A stretch of DNA of 64,000 nt from Amorphophallus konjac (lineage: Eukaryota; Streptophyta; Magnoliopsida; Alismatales; Araceae): the NCBI GenBank assembly GCA_022559845.1, contig CM040126.1, forward strand, positions 48,788,458 through 48,852,457. The letters are read 5' to 3'. Shown here one piece after another: positions 1 through 11,562 of this stretch; position 1 is the first letter of the stretch; each line of letters begins with the position of its first letter. The notes beneath the pieces were generated by a model, which made no database searches, had not been told where the DNA came from, and was given only the letters and a program-made list of their open reading frames with translations. The translations under genes and the position numbers were made by a program.

Positions 1-240
1 AACCCCCTTCATCGGCGACGGTAGAAGGAGGAAGGAAGAACTCCCAACCTCACCTGCTCAATACAAGGTACATGCAATTATCCTTCTTCTTTTGAGGTAA
101 CCCCTCTGGCGATCACCCTCCTTAGAGCATCTCATGCTCATCCCTTTTTGTCTTCATGTCCCACATATTTTTAGCATAATTATTCATCATTAACCAATTG
201 TTGTTATTTCTCTTTAAAATGTCTATGTGACACGTTTATA
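1..240 (+). repeat. 5' LTR of Ogre-type element (3' portion only)
   Basis: This stretch matches 29295-29536, the end of the 3' LTR. The last six bases read tttata here and ttcaca in the 3' copy, so the original CA end has decayed. The differences across 240 bases exceed the roughly 3-4% sampled between the LTR pairs of the two nested elements, consistent with this being the older insertion. Confidence 0.92.
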
Positions 241-243
241 AAT

Positions 244-261
244 TGGCGATCACGGTGGGAC
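244..261 (+). other. Primer binding site, tRNA-Arg-like
   Basis: TGGCGATCACGGTGGGAC begins three bases after the LTR end. Its reverse complement ends in CGCCA, as expected for a tRNA 3' end. Ogre-type elements are known to use tRNA-Arg; the match to a specific tRNA was not checked here. Confidence 0.75.
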
Positions 262-283
262 TCCTTTTGTTTTTAGTTCAATT

Positions 284-409
284 GCCCCTCCCTTCGGCGC
301 CCTCGCGTGCCCCTCCCTTCGGCGCCCTCGTGTGCCCCTCCCTGTGGTGCCCTCGCGTGCCCCCTCCCTTCGGCGCCCTCGTGTGCCCCTCCCTTTGGCG
401 CCCTCGCGT
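284..409 (+). repeat. 25-bp GC-rich minisatellite just after the primer site
   Basis: Five tandem copies of a 25-26 bp unit (GCCCCTCCCTTCGGCGCCCT plus CGCGT or CGTGT) begin about 22 bases after the primer site, followed by a partial sixth copy. Long open frames on both strands here result from the period and composition and are not genes. Confidence 0.9.
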
Positions 410-540
410 GCCCCTCCTTCGTGCTCCACGTAGCACACTCCTCTTGTGCACCACGTGCATCCCTCCCACTGGATTAGCCAATTTTTAAGTATCCATAGCA
501 TTTTTATTAGAAAGGGAAATTGAGCGGTTCTCTGAACTGA

Positions 541-1090
541 ATAGCGCCCTCCCTATCGCCGTCATTTCTGCATATAGCGACCGTTCAAACAGGCGATGTT
601 TCCATTTATTTTCTGCATTTTTATTATTTTTATAATCCACGCCCCTCACAGAGGCGTCTTTTTCTCATTTAACGCCTCACAGCAAGGCGTCAGTTTCTTT
701 GTTTGCTATTGATTCAGACATTTCCCTGATTACTGTTTACAATGTTTTAACGCCCCTTTCAAAGGCGTCATTTCCTCATTTAACGCCTCATACCAAGGCA
801 TTTTTCCGTGCTTTCTACTTTTTTGACGCCCCTCACAGAGGCGTCTTTCGGTGGTACAGCGCCTTACTCAAAGGCGTTACTTGCATTATCATTATTTTTA
901 TTCAGCCTTTCTAGTAATGTTTACTGCTATCTAACGCCCCTACGCAGAGGCATCATTTCTACAGGCAGCGCCTCACTCTAAGGCGCTATTTCATTTTGGT
1001 TGCTTTCTGTTTACACTATTCACAGTGATTAGCGACTAACACTCAGTCGCTGCTTATTGATATAGCGACCTCCGGGAGGTCGTCATTTTG
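541..1090 (+). repeat. Leader hairpin array, ACGCC/GGCGT type (about 12 units)
   Basis: About twelve short imperfect palindromes recur every 30-50 bases in the untranslated leader. Clear units start near 641 (ACGCCCCTCACAGAGGCGT), 670, 751 (ACGCCCCTTTCAAAGGCGT), 781, 823, 858, 931 and 964 (AGCGCCT/AAGGCGCT). Those near 1030 (AGCGACT/AGTCGCT) and 1064 (CGACCTCC/GGAGGTCG) have changed both arms together. Most units are followed by a T-rich stretch such as CATTT. The same unit recurs elsewhere in this element. Confidence 0.88.
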
Positions 1091-1626
1091 TTCTGTGCCC
1101 ACATAACTCTGCTTATTGTTGTGCCTCCAACTGTTGACTGCCATTATTGTTTACTTGATCATCGTCTGCTGGATCTGCTTGCATTAGCGCATTCTATGGC
1201 ATTTGGTTGAGAGACCTCCTCTCTCTACACTCTTAGGATCTCACACCCCCTCTTGGTGAAGGAAGGACCCTCCTTTGAGCATTCCGTCTCATTGGACCGG
1301 AAATTCCTAAACCAAGTCTCCGTAAGTCCCCGCACCCGTGGATTCCCTCACGGACGTTGGGCAGGTTGTACCATTGAAGTACCCGGAGTATAGTTGACCC
1401 ATACGTTGGTGAGGAGAGAGAAAGAACTTAGATACCCGGAGATTATACCCAAACTTTCAACCAGACTCACATTCAAAGGAGAGAACTTATCATAAAACTC
1501 ACCTTAATCTCCAAAGAAAATCTTAAAACTTTGGGCTCATTACAACTTGAGTGTGTATTTTGTTTGATAAGGTGATATTTCTTGGTTATACTTGTTTGTT
1601 AGAAACCTATTTCTTCCTCCTTAAGC
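1091..1626 (+). other. Rest of gag leader, no recognised feature
   Basis: This is untranslated sequence between the hairpin array and the first gag methionine. It contains short complementary stretches but no open frame resembling the extra ORF1 found in some Ogre elements. That ORF is either absent or decayed here. Confidence 0.6.
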
Positions 1627-4160
1627 ATGAAACTTCGTTCAGGTAAAGTCATCAATATGGCCAACTATGTGTATACTTATGATGATTATGAGGAGGGTCA
1701 CTCTGACCCGTTTTACGAGGTTCCCTCTCAGGATTCCGTCTACTACGAGGGAAACTATGTCCCCTCTCCCACTCAAGTCCACATGATGGACACCACTTCT
1801 CTGGAGGTCGAGCCTTCTTCCCAAGCTCAACCTACCACTCAAAATACTTCTGGGGACGCCTCCCCTTCTTTCAATTTCAACGATGTTCTCAAAGTTCTTA
1901 CTCAACTGGATGATTCCCAACGCCAGGCGGCTCAAGCCGCCTTAAAAGGAAAATCCATCCCATCATCTTCCAGCCCTCACCAGGCCATGGGTGGCCACTC
2001 TGTCAATTCCCCAACGACCAGGTGGTCGCACCTAGGGTGCCCTCGCGTCCACCAACTCCTGTTATGACTACGCCAGCTCAACCGGCAAGTCACTCTATTG
2101 CTAGGCCTCAACAACCTCCTATTCCTCAATTCTTGAGAAGGCCTATGCCGAATCAATACTCTTCTCGTCCGGCCCCAGCCGAATCTGATAACCACACTGT
2201 ACTCCTCCAAAATATTGCTAGTATGGAGGAGCAGCTCAAGAAGGTCACTGCACCCAAGGCTGCTCCCGAAGTTATTCTTCCCACTCTTCCAGTCTTTCAA
2301 TTACCCCCATCTGAGATGCCAAATTTCCGACGTATAATGGAACGGGTAATCCATACATCCATTTGAAAGACTTCTTGTATGAGGCATCATTCTGGCAGGA
2401 TAACAAGACTTCTCTGGCTTATCTCTTTAGGCGGTCTTTAGATGGTCCGGCATTAGAATGGTTTTACTCCTTGGAACCGGCTGATGCCGGTGACTTTGAT
2501 GCTGTTCAACGGAAGTTTCTGCAGAAGTACAAGGATCGTGTCGGTCCTTCTTTGTCTGTTACTGATTTGGTTGCCGAAAAGATGGAGCCCGAGGAGGACT
2601 TCGTTTTATTTGCTGATAGGTGGAGAGCTATGGCCGAAAAATTGAAAGACACGCTGTCGGAAACAGAGCAAGTGAATATGATTATATCAAACTCCACTCC
2701 GTAGTTTCGTCATATTTTAGCCATGAACAAGTTGAGCACCATGGAAGAGCTCTATGAAAGAGCTAGATATATACAAACACAGATGAAAGATTCGCCCATT
2801 ATGGGCATGTTTGAGCCAAGGCCGAAGGTGATAAGGAAGAGCGTCCATACCGACAATACTGGTGCAACCACTGAAGGCACTGTTACTAATGAGCAGGTGA
2901 CGCGTTTGGCAATTCCACACCCTTCTGCCACCCTCCAAACCCAAGGCCACCACCGCAGCAGCCCGCCTTCCAAAACCAAGTCCACCAGCCAAATAATAAT
3001 AACCATCCTCAGACCTTCCGGCCTCTTCCACCTCCTCAACAACAACAGCCTCGTTTTACACCACAAAATTAACACCCACAATATCACCAAGTGCCCCTGC
3101 CAGCCAATTACGCACAACAACAACCACCACAACTGAGAAGACCATTGGGTCCCCGAAGAGCCCAATACCCTCCATTACCAGAAAGTCTACCAGATATCTT
3201 TAACGCCCTCATGGCCGCCAACGCGCTCACCTTGCTAAAGAAAGGACAGTGAGGCCGCAACATGTAGACACCTCTCGGTATTGCGTCTTCCACAGGCAGC
3301 CGGGGCACACCATTGACAATTGCTTTCGTTTCAAAGATTACATATATGATATGAATGATCAAGGTGATATTGATTGGGATGAGATGATGAGATTTATTGC
3401 TACTTTAAAAGCTCGAAGGCCTCCTCGGCAACCACAGCCCCAGCAGCCTCCGCAGCAAGGTCAGCAGCAGCAGCAAGGTCCTCAGCAACAGCAGGCTCCT
3501 GTACCCCGCCAAATATGGGGATCGTCAATAATCCGCTACCGGAGCACCCGGTTCAAAATCAACAAGTAAACCCTGCCACCTCAATCCGTGAAGTGGAGAG
3601 AGGGCAGGGCTGGCACGAAGAAAGCGCCTCTGTCAGGGCCATTAACCAAAACTCCAGTCAACCACAACCACCACAATTGTTAAGAAGACTTCAACCTGTA
3701 CCCCTTTCCCAACCGCCACGTCCCCTTATACGATCCACCACTCCAGGGCCACTTAACCCTAACCCTACTCCTTCATGGCCTCTTCTTTTACGCCAACTCA
3801 CGAATTCTCCTTCACCTCAAAACCCTCCACCAAACAGACCTCTCCTTATCCGCCCCTCGCCGGCAACCGTCTCCCCTCCTGCTCTACCACAACCTACCCC
3901 GTCCACCACCATCGTGCTTCCGAGGCCCCTCCTTGTCACCCGACCCCCGCCGCCATTTTCTGATAATCCCCAGCCGGTGAGGCCTCTTATAAGAACCCCT
4001 CCTCCTACCAATCATGCACCAGCACCCAACATGCCCTCCACCATTCCCTCTACCTCCTCTACCCCTTTATCCACCCTAGGCCCGACAGAGGCTCCAAAAA
4101 CAATGGTGCTCCATAGTGGATGGATGTTCCATCGAGTGTTTCCCCAGCGGGAGTAGGAGC
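1627..4160 (+). pseudogene. gag: Gag (capsid/nucleocapsid) of Ogre-type element, frameshifted
   Basis: Gag would form the virus-like particle and bind element RNA. Coding sequence starts at ATG 1627 and continues through at least four frame changes (near 2040, 2360, 3130-3250 and 3510) with a TAG near 2702. The segment 2345-2830 matches the Ty3-type retrotransposon gag domain: it has the NPYIHLKDFL start, a GPALEWFYSL motif and a later FADRWRAMAEKL motif. At about 3284-3325 is the knuckle-like CVFHRQPGHTIDNC, a variant typical of Tat/Ogre gag rather than the classic CCHC. A glutamine-proline-rich stretch (about 3420-3510) and a proline-rich stretch (about 3650-4090) follow. The breaks mean no full Gag can be made. 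The assignment is confident from domain order and the downstream protease. Confidence 0.85.
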
Positions 4161-4219
4161 CGATACAAGAACAAGGAGAATAGGAACAAGAGTCTGTACC
4201 AGGCACAGAGTATGATCTA

Positions 4220-4969
4220 TTGAAGCATCTAGACAGAACACCTGCCCGGATCTCTATCTTGGAGTTGATCAAAAGATCTACTACACACCAGTTGGCCCTG
4301 AAGCAATATCTACAAAAAGTAATGGTAAATGAAGACATCCCAGTTGAACAGGTTACTACAGTTTTGAGTCCAGCAAGCAATCAACCGGCCATCACTTTTT
4401 ATGAACATGAATTGGCTCCGCAGTCGGCCAAAAAATATGCACTGTGCATTACTATTGACATTAACAAAGTAGCAGTGAAACAATGTTTGGTGGATACCGG
4501 GGCATCCATTAATGTTTTGCCACCGAATACCTTGAAAATGTGTGGCATTCCGGAGAGTCAAATCCGGCCATCTACAATCACTGTCACAGCTTATGACAAT
4601 ACCAAGAAGCCGCCTCTAGGGATGATCACTTTAAAAGTTGGTTTGGGACCAGTTTCAGTCACAGCGGATTTCCATATTCTAAACATGGACCCGACATTCA
4701 ATGGCATATTGGGTCGCCCTTACATTCAAGAGCTTGATGATGTGCCTTCCACGAACCATCAATGCATAAAATTTTCGCACAAAGGGTGCATTATCAAAGT
4801 CACCAGTATGCCCATTTTGCCGGTAGAAGATATACATTCCGCAACGTCGGTGCCTTCTATGTGGCCTTCCAATAGGCCTTTGCTCTCAGTTTTGGATGTT
4901 GCCGATCTGCGGCAGGACTTGGTAAGGCCGTCTCCTTCAACCCCTCCTACCACCCAAATGTCACCATAG
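4220..4969 (+). pseudogene. pro: Retroviral-type aspartic protease of Ogre-type element
   Basis: This 249-codon open stretch carries the active-site motif VDTGASINVLP at residues 91-101 and the downstream ILGRPYIQ at about 163-170, the paired signatures of a Ty3/gypsy aspartic protease. The catalytic Asp and the Thr-Gly are intact. Upstream residues (SILELIKRS, ITFYEHELAP) are the conserved gag-protease linker of the Tat branch. A TAG at about 4967 separates it from the next domain, so even if the fold is intact it is part of a broken gag-protease frame. The enzyme would cleave the element's polyprotein inside the particle. Confidence 0.88.
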
Positions 4970-4996
4970 CCACCCAAAGGCAAGAAGAAAAAAGGT

Positions 4997-5944
4997 TTGA
5001 TGAACACCCCGGGATGGAACATTCTGATGAAAATGGGGTATAGGACTGGTAAAGGCCTGGGCATTAATCTCCAGGGGAGAGTCAAGCCCGTCAGGCATCA
5101 AAAGATGATTCCACGAGGTGGCCTAGGGTACAAAGGGCCAAGCAAAGACAAAGATGAGCCATGGGCCGTTATGACTTCCACTCTCAAGACAGATCGACAG
5201 CCTCTTACATGGACCCTACAAACACACTTTGTGAAAGGAGGCACTCATAATGATGAGCAAACCACACTAGTCACTTCTATGATGGACTGTCAAGATGTAC
5301 ATGCACGGCAGTTTGCTCGCCACATAGCCCCGCTAGTTACATATAAAGCCCTGGAGTTCTTACAGCCAGATAAAAGAAGAAAGATGGATGACCCCGAATG
5401 TGACTGGTATAGGTGGTTCGACATGAACGATATCACCATTGCTCTGAGCCGACTATTTATGCCAACTGATCCGGAATGGCCGCCACTGATTCATGAATTA
5501 ATTGAAAAGCCAGCAGTGATCACGGACAAGAGGCAGCTTCTAAGCAGTTACACAGATACTGGGGAGCCTGATATGCCGTTCGAGGAAGGCTACAATGTAG
5601 ATAGGTTGTGGGCTGGCCTCTTCTCTATCAAATCCATTCATCCAATAATTGTTGACCATTTTTTTAATAAAATGTTTTGCTCGGATATCCCTAGACAGCC
5701 CGTGGTCTTGCTAACCTTTTCTCCAAATTCACTTCAAGTTTCACCTCCGATTCCTCCCTCGCTCCTCGAGCAATTCTCTAAACTCTCCATCACACCCCCA
5801 CGTGGGTCATCATTTACTCAATCTTTCGTCAATCTCTCAATCTCAACACCGCCTCCTATTCCACCCTCTCATTGCCTTCTTCTTGAAAATGAAAACGAAA
5901 AAAAAAGCCAAAATTCAAACTTTCCAATCTTTCATCTCCATTGA
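4997..5944 (+). pseudogene. G-patch-like and linker region between protease and RT
   Basis: The open frame starts with a glycine-rich block (GWNILMKMGYRTGKGLG, then GRVKPV and GGLGYKG) that resembles the G-patch-like segment Ogre/Tat elements carry between protease and RT. G-patches bind RNA or helicases, but the role here is inference. It is in the same frame as the protease, after one stop. Later residues (CDWYRWFDMNDI, then NVDRLWAGLFSI) are not recognised. Its end overlaps the next reading frame at 5802-5944. Ogre elements are reported to splice an intron at this junction; no convincing donor-acceptor pair was identified by eye. Confidence 0.6.
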
Positions 5945-8195
5945 GGAGACCTCCTATCTTCTTTCTGAGTGTGTCCCGACCCAGGGGCCGCTCTTCCAGG
6001 ATTCATTAGTGGACCTTCTCTACCCCTCCGGTGAGGGGTCTTCATCTGTATCCCCTTCTGTACCCACTTTTTCCTCACCTCCTTCATCTTCGTCAAATTC
6101 TAGTGATCAGGCTAGTTGCTCTTACTCTTCTAGTTCTAAGACTCATGGGGTAGCTTCGCATAAGAAATCCAAGGGTAAGCAGATTCCCCGTAGATTCTTG
6201 TTAGATTTAGCTAGAAGATGCCGGGCATGCTTAGCTCTTCCCGAATTTCTGAAAAATCCGATTATCCTGCCAGAAACAGAATATGAAGATACTTGTGTTT
6301 TTAATGAGGGTTTTGGTGTTTATGAGATTATGAATGATGAAGACCCTATTGAAGAGGGGGATGAAGATTATGAAGAATATGAGGACGAGGCTGATGCTTT
6401 TGCCAGTGGCATGAGAAGATTAGACGAACCATCAGCCTCAGTAGAAGAGCCTACCAAAGAAATAAATCTGGGTACTGAAGAAGACCCTAGGATTGTCCTC
6501 ATTAGCAAGAATTTGCCGCCCTCCGAAGAGGAGGCACTTATTTTGGTTTTTCAAGAATATAAGGACATGTTCGCGTGGAGTTATGAAGATATGCCGGGAC
6601 TAGACCCTGCACTCGTTGAACATCGACTTACACTTAAGCTAGGGTCCATTCCGGTCAAACAGCGGTTGAGATGTTTTCACCCAAATATGGCATTAAAAAT
6701 GAAAGAAGAGGTCGACAAGCTCCATAAGGCTAGATTTGTTAGAGTTGTCCTCTATCCCAATTGGGTGACTAACATCATTCCGGTCATGAAGAAAGACGGA
6801 AAGGTCAGGATTTGTATAGACTTCCGGGATCTTAACCGCGCGTGTCCTAAAGATGACTTCCCCCTCCCTCATATTGATGTCTTAATTGATAATACGATAG
6901 GATATGAGACTCTCTCCTTTATGGATGACTTTTCAGGTTACAATCAGATTCGCTTGGCGGAAGAAGATCAAGAGAAAATATCGTTCACTACACCATGGGG
7001 AACCTATTGTTATGTGGTTATGCCCTTTGGACTTAAGAATGCTGGAGCCACCTATCAAAGGGCTATGATGGCAATTTTTCATGATATGATCCACATTTAT
7101 ATAGAGGTGTACGTTGACGACCTGGTAGTAAAATCAAGAACAAGGATTGAGCATCCCGGGGTTCTAGCCAAAGTCTTGCAAAGAGCGCGGGAGTATCAGT
7201 TGAAAATGAACCCCAAGAAGTGCGTATTTGGTGTTTCATCAGGGAAGTTGCTTGGATTCATCGTAAGTAAGAGGGGTATCGAGATTGATCCCAACAAGGC
7301 GAAGGCCATAAGAGAAATGCCTCCTCCCAGGAATTTGAAAGAAGTCCGAGGATTGATCGGGAGGTTGCAATTTATTCGCCGATTTGTCTCCCAGCACTCA
7401 CAAAGATGTAGGCCATTCTACGAACTTACCAAACCGGGAGTCAAGTTTATTTGGGATGACAAGTGTCAGGTAGCCTTTGATGGATTAAAGGATTATCTCT
7501 CAAATCCTCCTATCCTGAGGCCGCCAATTCCAGGCAAACCGCTTGTTCTCTATATCTCCGTCCTAGATGACTCTGTAGGTGCTGTCCTAGCCCAAGTTGA
7601 TGAAGAAGGAAAGGAAAGGGCAGCCTACTACTTGTCTAAGCTTCTTAACCCCTGTGAGCAGAGGTACTCGGCCATGGAGAAGACTTGCGCAGCTTTAGTC
7701 TGGGTAGTTCAGAAACTCAAACATTATTTCTTAGCTCACAAGGTTCACCTCATTGCTCGTATGAATCGAATCAAGTTCCTTCTTGAAAAATCTATTCTCA
7801 CTGACCGATTAGCACGATGGCAAAGCTTCCTTTCTCAATTCGACATTATCTACATTCATCAAAAAGTGATTAAAGGCTATGCCATAGCAGAACATCTTGC
7901 TCATCACCCTCTCCCTAGATTTGACCCTGTTCGCTTAGAGTTTCCAGATGAGGAACTAATGTCCGTCAATCAGTCCGATTCGATGTGGACGTTACATTTT
8001 GATGGATCTTTGAATTCAAAAGGAAAAGGGATTGGCATTGTTCTTCTATCACCGGAGGGTATCACTATTCCGCTCGCCTCTCAGCTCGCGTTTCCAGTTA
8101 CAAATAATATAGTTGAGTACGAAGCTCTTCTGGCTGGGTTGGAGGCCGCTCACCAATTTGGTGTTACCCAATTGCGGATTGTAGGTGATAGTTAG
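5802..8195 (+). pseudogene. pol: Reverse transcriptase-RNase H polyprotein of Ogre-type element
   Basis: This is the longest open frame in the window (797 codons). Residues about 60-130 are serine-rich linker and 170-225 are acidic. RT starts near residue 228 with EDPRIVLISKNLPPSEE and includes IDFRDLNRACPKDDFPLP, FMDDFSGYNQI, the polymerase motif YVDD at 7110-7121, and the connection IGRLQFIRRFVSQH. The first RNase H covers about 7540-7920 (YYLSKLLNPCEQRYSAMEK through the terminal HHPL). From about 7981 a second, archaeal-type RNase H begins. RT core motifs look intact. The frame ends at a TAG (8193-8195) in place of an expected Gln codon, consistent with CAG to TAG. The enzyme copies element RNA into DNA inside the particle. 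Confidence 0.92.
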
Positions 8196-8390
8196 CTTAT
8201 TCTTCGCCAAGTGCTCACCAAATGCCGCACGCTCGATCCTAAACTCAAACCTTATCAGGAGCTAACTTCTGCTTATGCCAAGCTTTTCACCAAATTAATC
8301 TTCGTCCATGTTCCTCGTGATCAGAATATTTTGGCTGATGCTCTTGCTTCTCTAGCTTCTTCTTTGGTTTTCCTTCCTGAAAGGGATTTC
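7981..8390 (+). pseudogene. Archaeal-type RNase H (aRNH) domain, interrupted by a stop
   Basis: LHFDGSLNSKGKGIGIVL, VEYEALLAGLEAA and IVGDS give three of the catalytic acids of this extra RNase H. The frame is interrupted by TAG at 8193-8195 directly after the GDS motif. It then resumes in the same frame through DQNILADALASLAS near 8323-8364, which contains the last catalytic Asp. A second RNase H after the RT connection is diagnostic of the Tat/Ogre branch of Ty3/gypsy elements. Confidence 0.88.
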
Positions 8391-9807
8391 CATTCGATTA
8401 TTGTTCACAAGCGTCTCACTCTCGCTATCAAGGATCCAACTTTCCTTAGTGTTAAGGAGGAGGTGCTCAAGAAGGTTAAGCAAGGCGGAATCATTGAAAA
8501 TAAAGAGATCATGTTGATGGATCTAGAGGAAGAACTGAACGATGAAGAGAAGCCATGGTATTATGAAATTGCTAAGTATTGCCAGGATCAATCCTATCCT
8601 GAGGAGGCCACGGCTGAAGAAAAGAAAGCCATTCGAAGAGTTGCTCAGCGATACACTTTGGTTGGAGGTGTGCTTTATAGAAGAGGTCTCACTGGAGTTT
8701 TATTAAGGTGCCTAGACGATGATGAATCTTGGAAAGTCGTGGAAGAGGCACATTTAGGAGTGTGTGGTGGTCATGTGAACAACCAGATGTTAGCTAAGAA
8801 GATCCTTAGACTAGGCTTTTATTGGCCCACTCTAGAAGAGGACTGCTCTATCTACGTTCGAAGGTGTGTCAAGTGCCAACTGCACACCGACAAAATTCAC
8901 TCTCCTGCTTCTTCACTCCATCCCATGTCCTCCCCATGGCCTTTCTCCATGTGGGCTTTCAATATCATTGAACATCTTGGTGATCTGAACCTCCTCACAA
9001 AACCGAAATCATTTATACTCACGGCCACGGAGTACTTCACCAAGTGGGCAGAATCGGAAGCTTACGTGGAGATAAAAGCGTCAATGGTCTGCAAATTTAT
9101 AATGAAGAACATCATTGCGAGATTTGGCATCCCGAGTACCATCGTCACCGACATTGGGCCGCAATTCATCTCTCAGGAGCTTCAGGACCTTTGCAACATG
9201 TATAACACATCATTCATCTCCTTATTATCCGCAGGGCAATGGCCAAGCAGAGGCAACTAATAAAACTTTGATCAAGATTATCAAGAAAATATGTGAGGCT
9301 AATAAATTTGTGGATTGGCCAGAAAAGCTGGTTGAAGCCCTTTGGGCCTATCGCACTTCCATTCATACCCCTATTGGGTAAACCCCTTTCGCCTTCACTT
9401 ATGGAATGGAGGCGGTAGTCCCTTACGAGATTCTTATCCCTTCTCTACGAATACAATTGGACAAGGAGCTCCCCATTGATGAGCGTCGCGAATCTCTCCT
9501 TGCTCAATTGGAACTCCTAGATGAGAAACGTTTGGCCGTCGCCGAACATGCGCGTATTTATCAAAACAGACTTTCACGTTTTTATCAAAAGAAAGTAATT
9601 GAGAGAAAATTCAAAATCGGTGAGATGGTAATTAAACGAATCTTTGTAAAACCAAGTGGGCCTCGTTCAAAACTTCAACCTAACTGGGAAGGGCCCTTTG
9701 TCATAAAAGATGTTTATCATGGCAACGCTTACAAATTAACTAATGCTGAAGGGGAAGAGCTGGCTCACTCTTGGAATGGTCTTTACTTAAAGAAATACTA
9801 CCCCTAA
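8391..9807 (+). pseudogene. int: Integrase of Ogre-type element, frameshifted, first catalytic Asp lost
   Basis: The N-terminal zinc-binding part is recognisable: GGHVNNQMLAKKI, then RRCVKCQ at about 8764-8880. The catalytic core follows, but the first catalytic Asp is Asn (FSMWAFNIIE near 8944-8973). The second Asp is kept (TDIGPQF near 9151). The conserved Glu is kept in GNGQAEATN near 9234-9260, in another frame. A +1/-1 shift therefore lies between about 9115 and 9225. A TAA stop at 9379-9381 interrupts the frame before the C-terminal part (MEAVVPYEI, then GPRSKLQPNWEGPF, 9406-9807), which ends at a stop just after KKYYP. Two independent lesions and a lost catalytic residue make this inactive. 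Confidence 0.9.
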
Positions 9808-10642
9808 AAAAGGAACAAAAAAAATAAAAAAAGAGACAAAAAAAGGGAAAGCAAGAAAGAAAAAGAAGAAGAAAAAAGAAAAAAAAATTACAGGTTGGTA
9901 CGGTACATAGGCCACGAGCCCGAAAAATCAAAATCCTTAATTCGTTCTTCAGTCTTGATGATTTAACTTTGGGGTCAATTCTCGCACACACTACACGCTC
10001 TACTCTTAAACTCGAGTGGCCTAGAATTCGAGGAAAGTCAGACCCAAATTAAGAGTGAACAAACTTCACCTATTCTCTTCTCTTTGGCTCACGAGAGGAA
10101 GTACGAGTCAAGGAATACTAACCGAACCTGTCCGCCGCCCTAATAGATGGAAGTCAGGGCCCAAAAGGGAACAAAAGCTTAAAGCCCAAGTACAATTAGG
10201 TCTCTATCTGAAAAGAAAAGGAAAAGAAAGTCAAAATAAAGGAAAAGCGTGTCAAGAGGGCAAAGTCCCCGCAGGGAAAACCCTGGTCGTAAGCATGCGT
10301 AAATAAGGGCAAAAAGAGCAACAAAATTTCCCTAAGCCGAAAATCGAACCCCAACCGGCATTAGGGAAAGGAAGGAAAGTTTCCCGAGTCTCGGAAACCT
10401 CTCGTGAGCTTCCTCAACTTATTCTTCCCTTCTCCCTCCATGGTGGGTTATAAGCTCAAAGAATGGCCGAGACCGACAAAGAAGGATGGGTCGCGAGAGA
10501 ATATGAGTAAAAGCATTAGTCTTTAAGCACGTTGACCTTTTGTTAAATCTTTTAAGAAATATTAATGAATTTAAGATGGTGATTGTGTAAGGTTTAAAAC
10601 CCTTGTAATGTGCCCAGTCTTATAAAAAAAATGTTTTCTTAA

Positions 10643-10880
10643 ATAACGCCCTCTGAGCAGGCATCTTTTACATAAGCGTCATTTTTCAAATAAAAAATAA
10701 AAAAATGGTCTTTTAATTCACGCCCTTGAAAGGGGTGTCAGTTAAGAAATTCATGGCTTTGTCAATGTTGTCATTTTTAATAAAAATAAATAAAAATAAT
10801 AAAATGATTTTCTAAATAAACGCCCCCCACGTCGGCGTCAATTTCATAATCAGCGCCCGTCTGTGAGGGCGTCATTTTTC
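10643..10880 (+). repeat. Hairpin units, ACGCC/GGCGT type (4 units)
   Basis: Units are seen at about 10646, 10721 (ACGCCCTTGAAAGGGGTGT), 10819 (ACGCCCCCCACGTCGGCGT) and 10852 (GCGCCCGTCTGTGAGGGCGTC). Most are followed by an A/T-rich run, as in the leader array. Confidence 0.8.
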
Positions 10881-11062
10881 AAACAAAAACAAAAAAAGAA
10901 GAAAGAGAGGAAAATAAGAAAAAAAAAGGGTAAAATTAAGCTTGCTACTTTCCATATGCTTGATTGCGTCTTTGTGTGGGCATCTTTTATTTTAAGTTGA
11001 CATCTGCTTGCTTGCATGCTGCATCTCCTTAAATATTTCATTATCTGCCTTCATTAATTAAA

Positions 11063-11135
11063 GGCTTGGCCCCTTGACCCGCCAGCAAGGTCAAAGAAGA
11101 GACAATCCCTTGCTTATTGAGCAAGGGGCCAAGCC
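11063..11135. repeat. 14-bp perfect inverted repeat
   Basis: GGCTTGGCCCCTTG (11063-11076) pairs perfectly with CAAGGGGCCAAGCC (11122-11135). The 45-base loop contains a competing hairpin, CCTTGC with GCAAGG. It is unlike the short ACGCC units. Confidence 0.85.
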
Positions 11136-11562
11136 GAACAAATGGATTAATCTGTTTATTTAAGTGTGAACTGCAGGCACAGGGCAAAAACGAACAAGAG
11201 CAAAAAGTGACAAAAGAAAGCGAAAGCAAAGGCAAGTACACAAGTCCACAAATGCTCAAAGTAACTCAGGTAACAAAAATTTCAATTTCATATATATCAA
11301 TGAGTATCTGAGTATAAGTGTGAGGGTGGAGGAGTACAAGTAAGTCTCTCTCTCAGCTCTCGCCTCCACCCTCCTCTCTCCTACTCTCTACCTCACTATC
11401 GTCGTCCCGACGAGGCGCTCATGGAGGGGGCATGGACCCCCGGGAAATAGCTGGAGCTCGAGCCTGCTCCTCTACCTCGTTCCTCTACCGAAGACAGGAA
11501 CCAACCACGTAAGTAGAACTGGTAAACGTGTACCCTGCGGCTCGCGCTCGATCTCGGACTCG

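Larger units (their letters stand above)
9808..11562 (+). other. 3' non-coding spacer after pol
   Basis: No gene is seen. It begins with a purine-rich stretch (9808-9890) and holds four units of the ACGCC hairpin family at about 10643-10880. Two longer inverted repeats follow: 11063-11076 with 11122-11135 (14 of 14 bases), and 11322-11332 with 11363-11373 (11 of 11 bases). The second lies just past the 3' end of the antisense gene. Small open frames here lack recognisable domains. Confidence 0.7.

Noticed and set aside
243..501. Proline/arginine-rich open frames on both strands
   Set aside because: They arise from the 25-bp GC-rich minisatellite and begin inside the primer site region; no domain is present.
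541..1090. CRISPR-like repeat array
   Set aside because: The units are self-complementary and variable, with short irregular A/T-rich spacers. The context is a plant retrotransposon and no cas genes exist.
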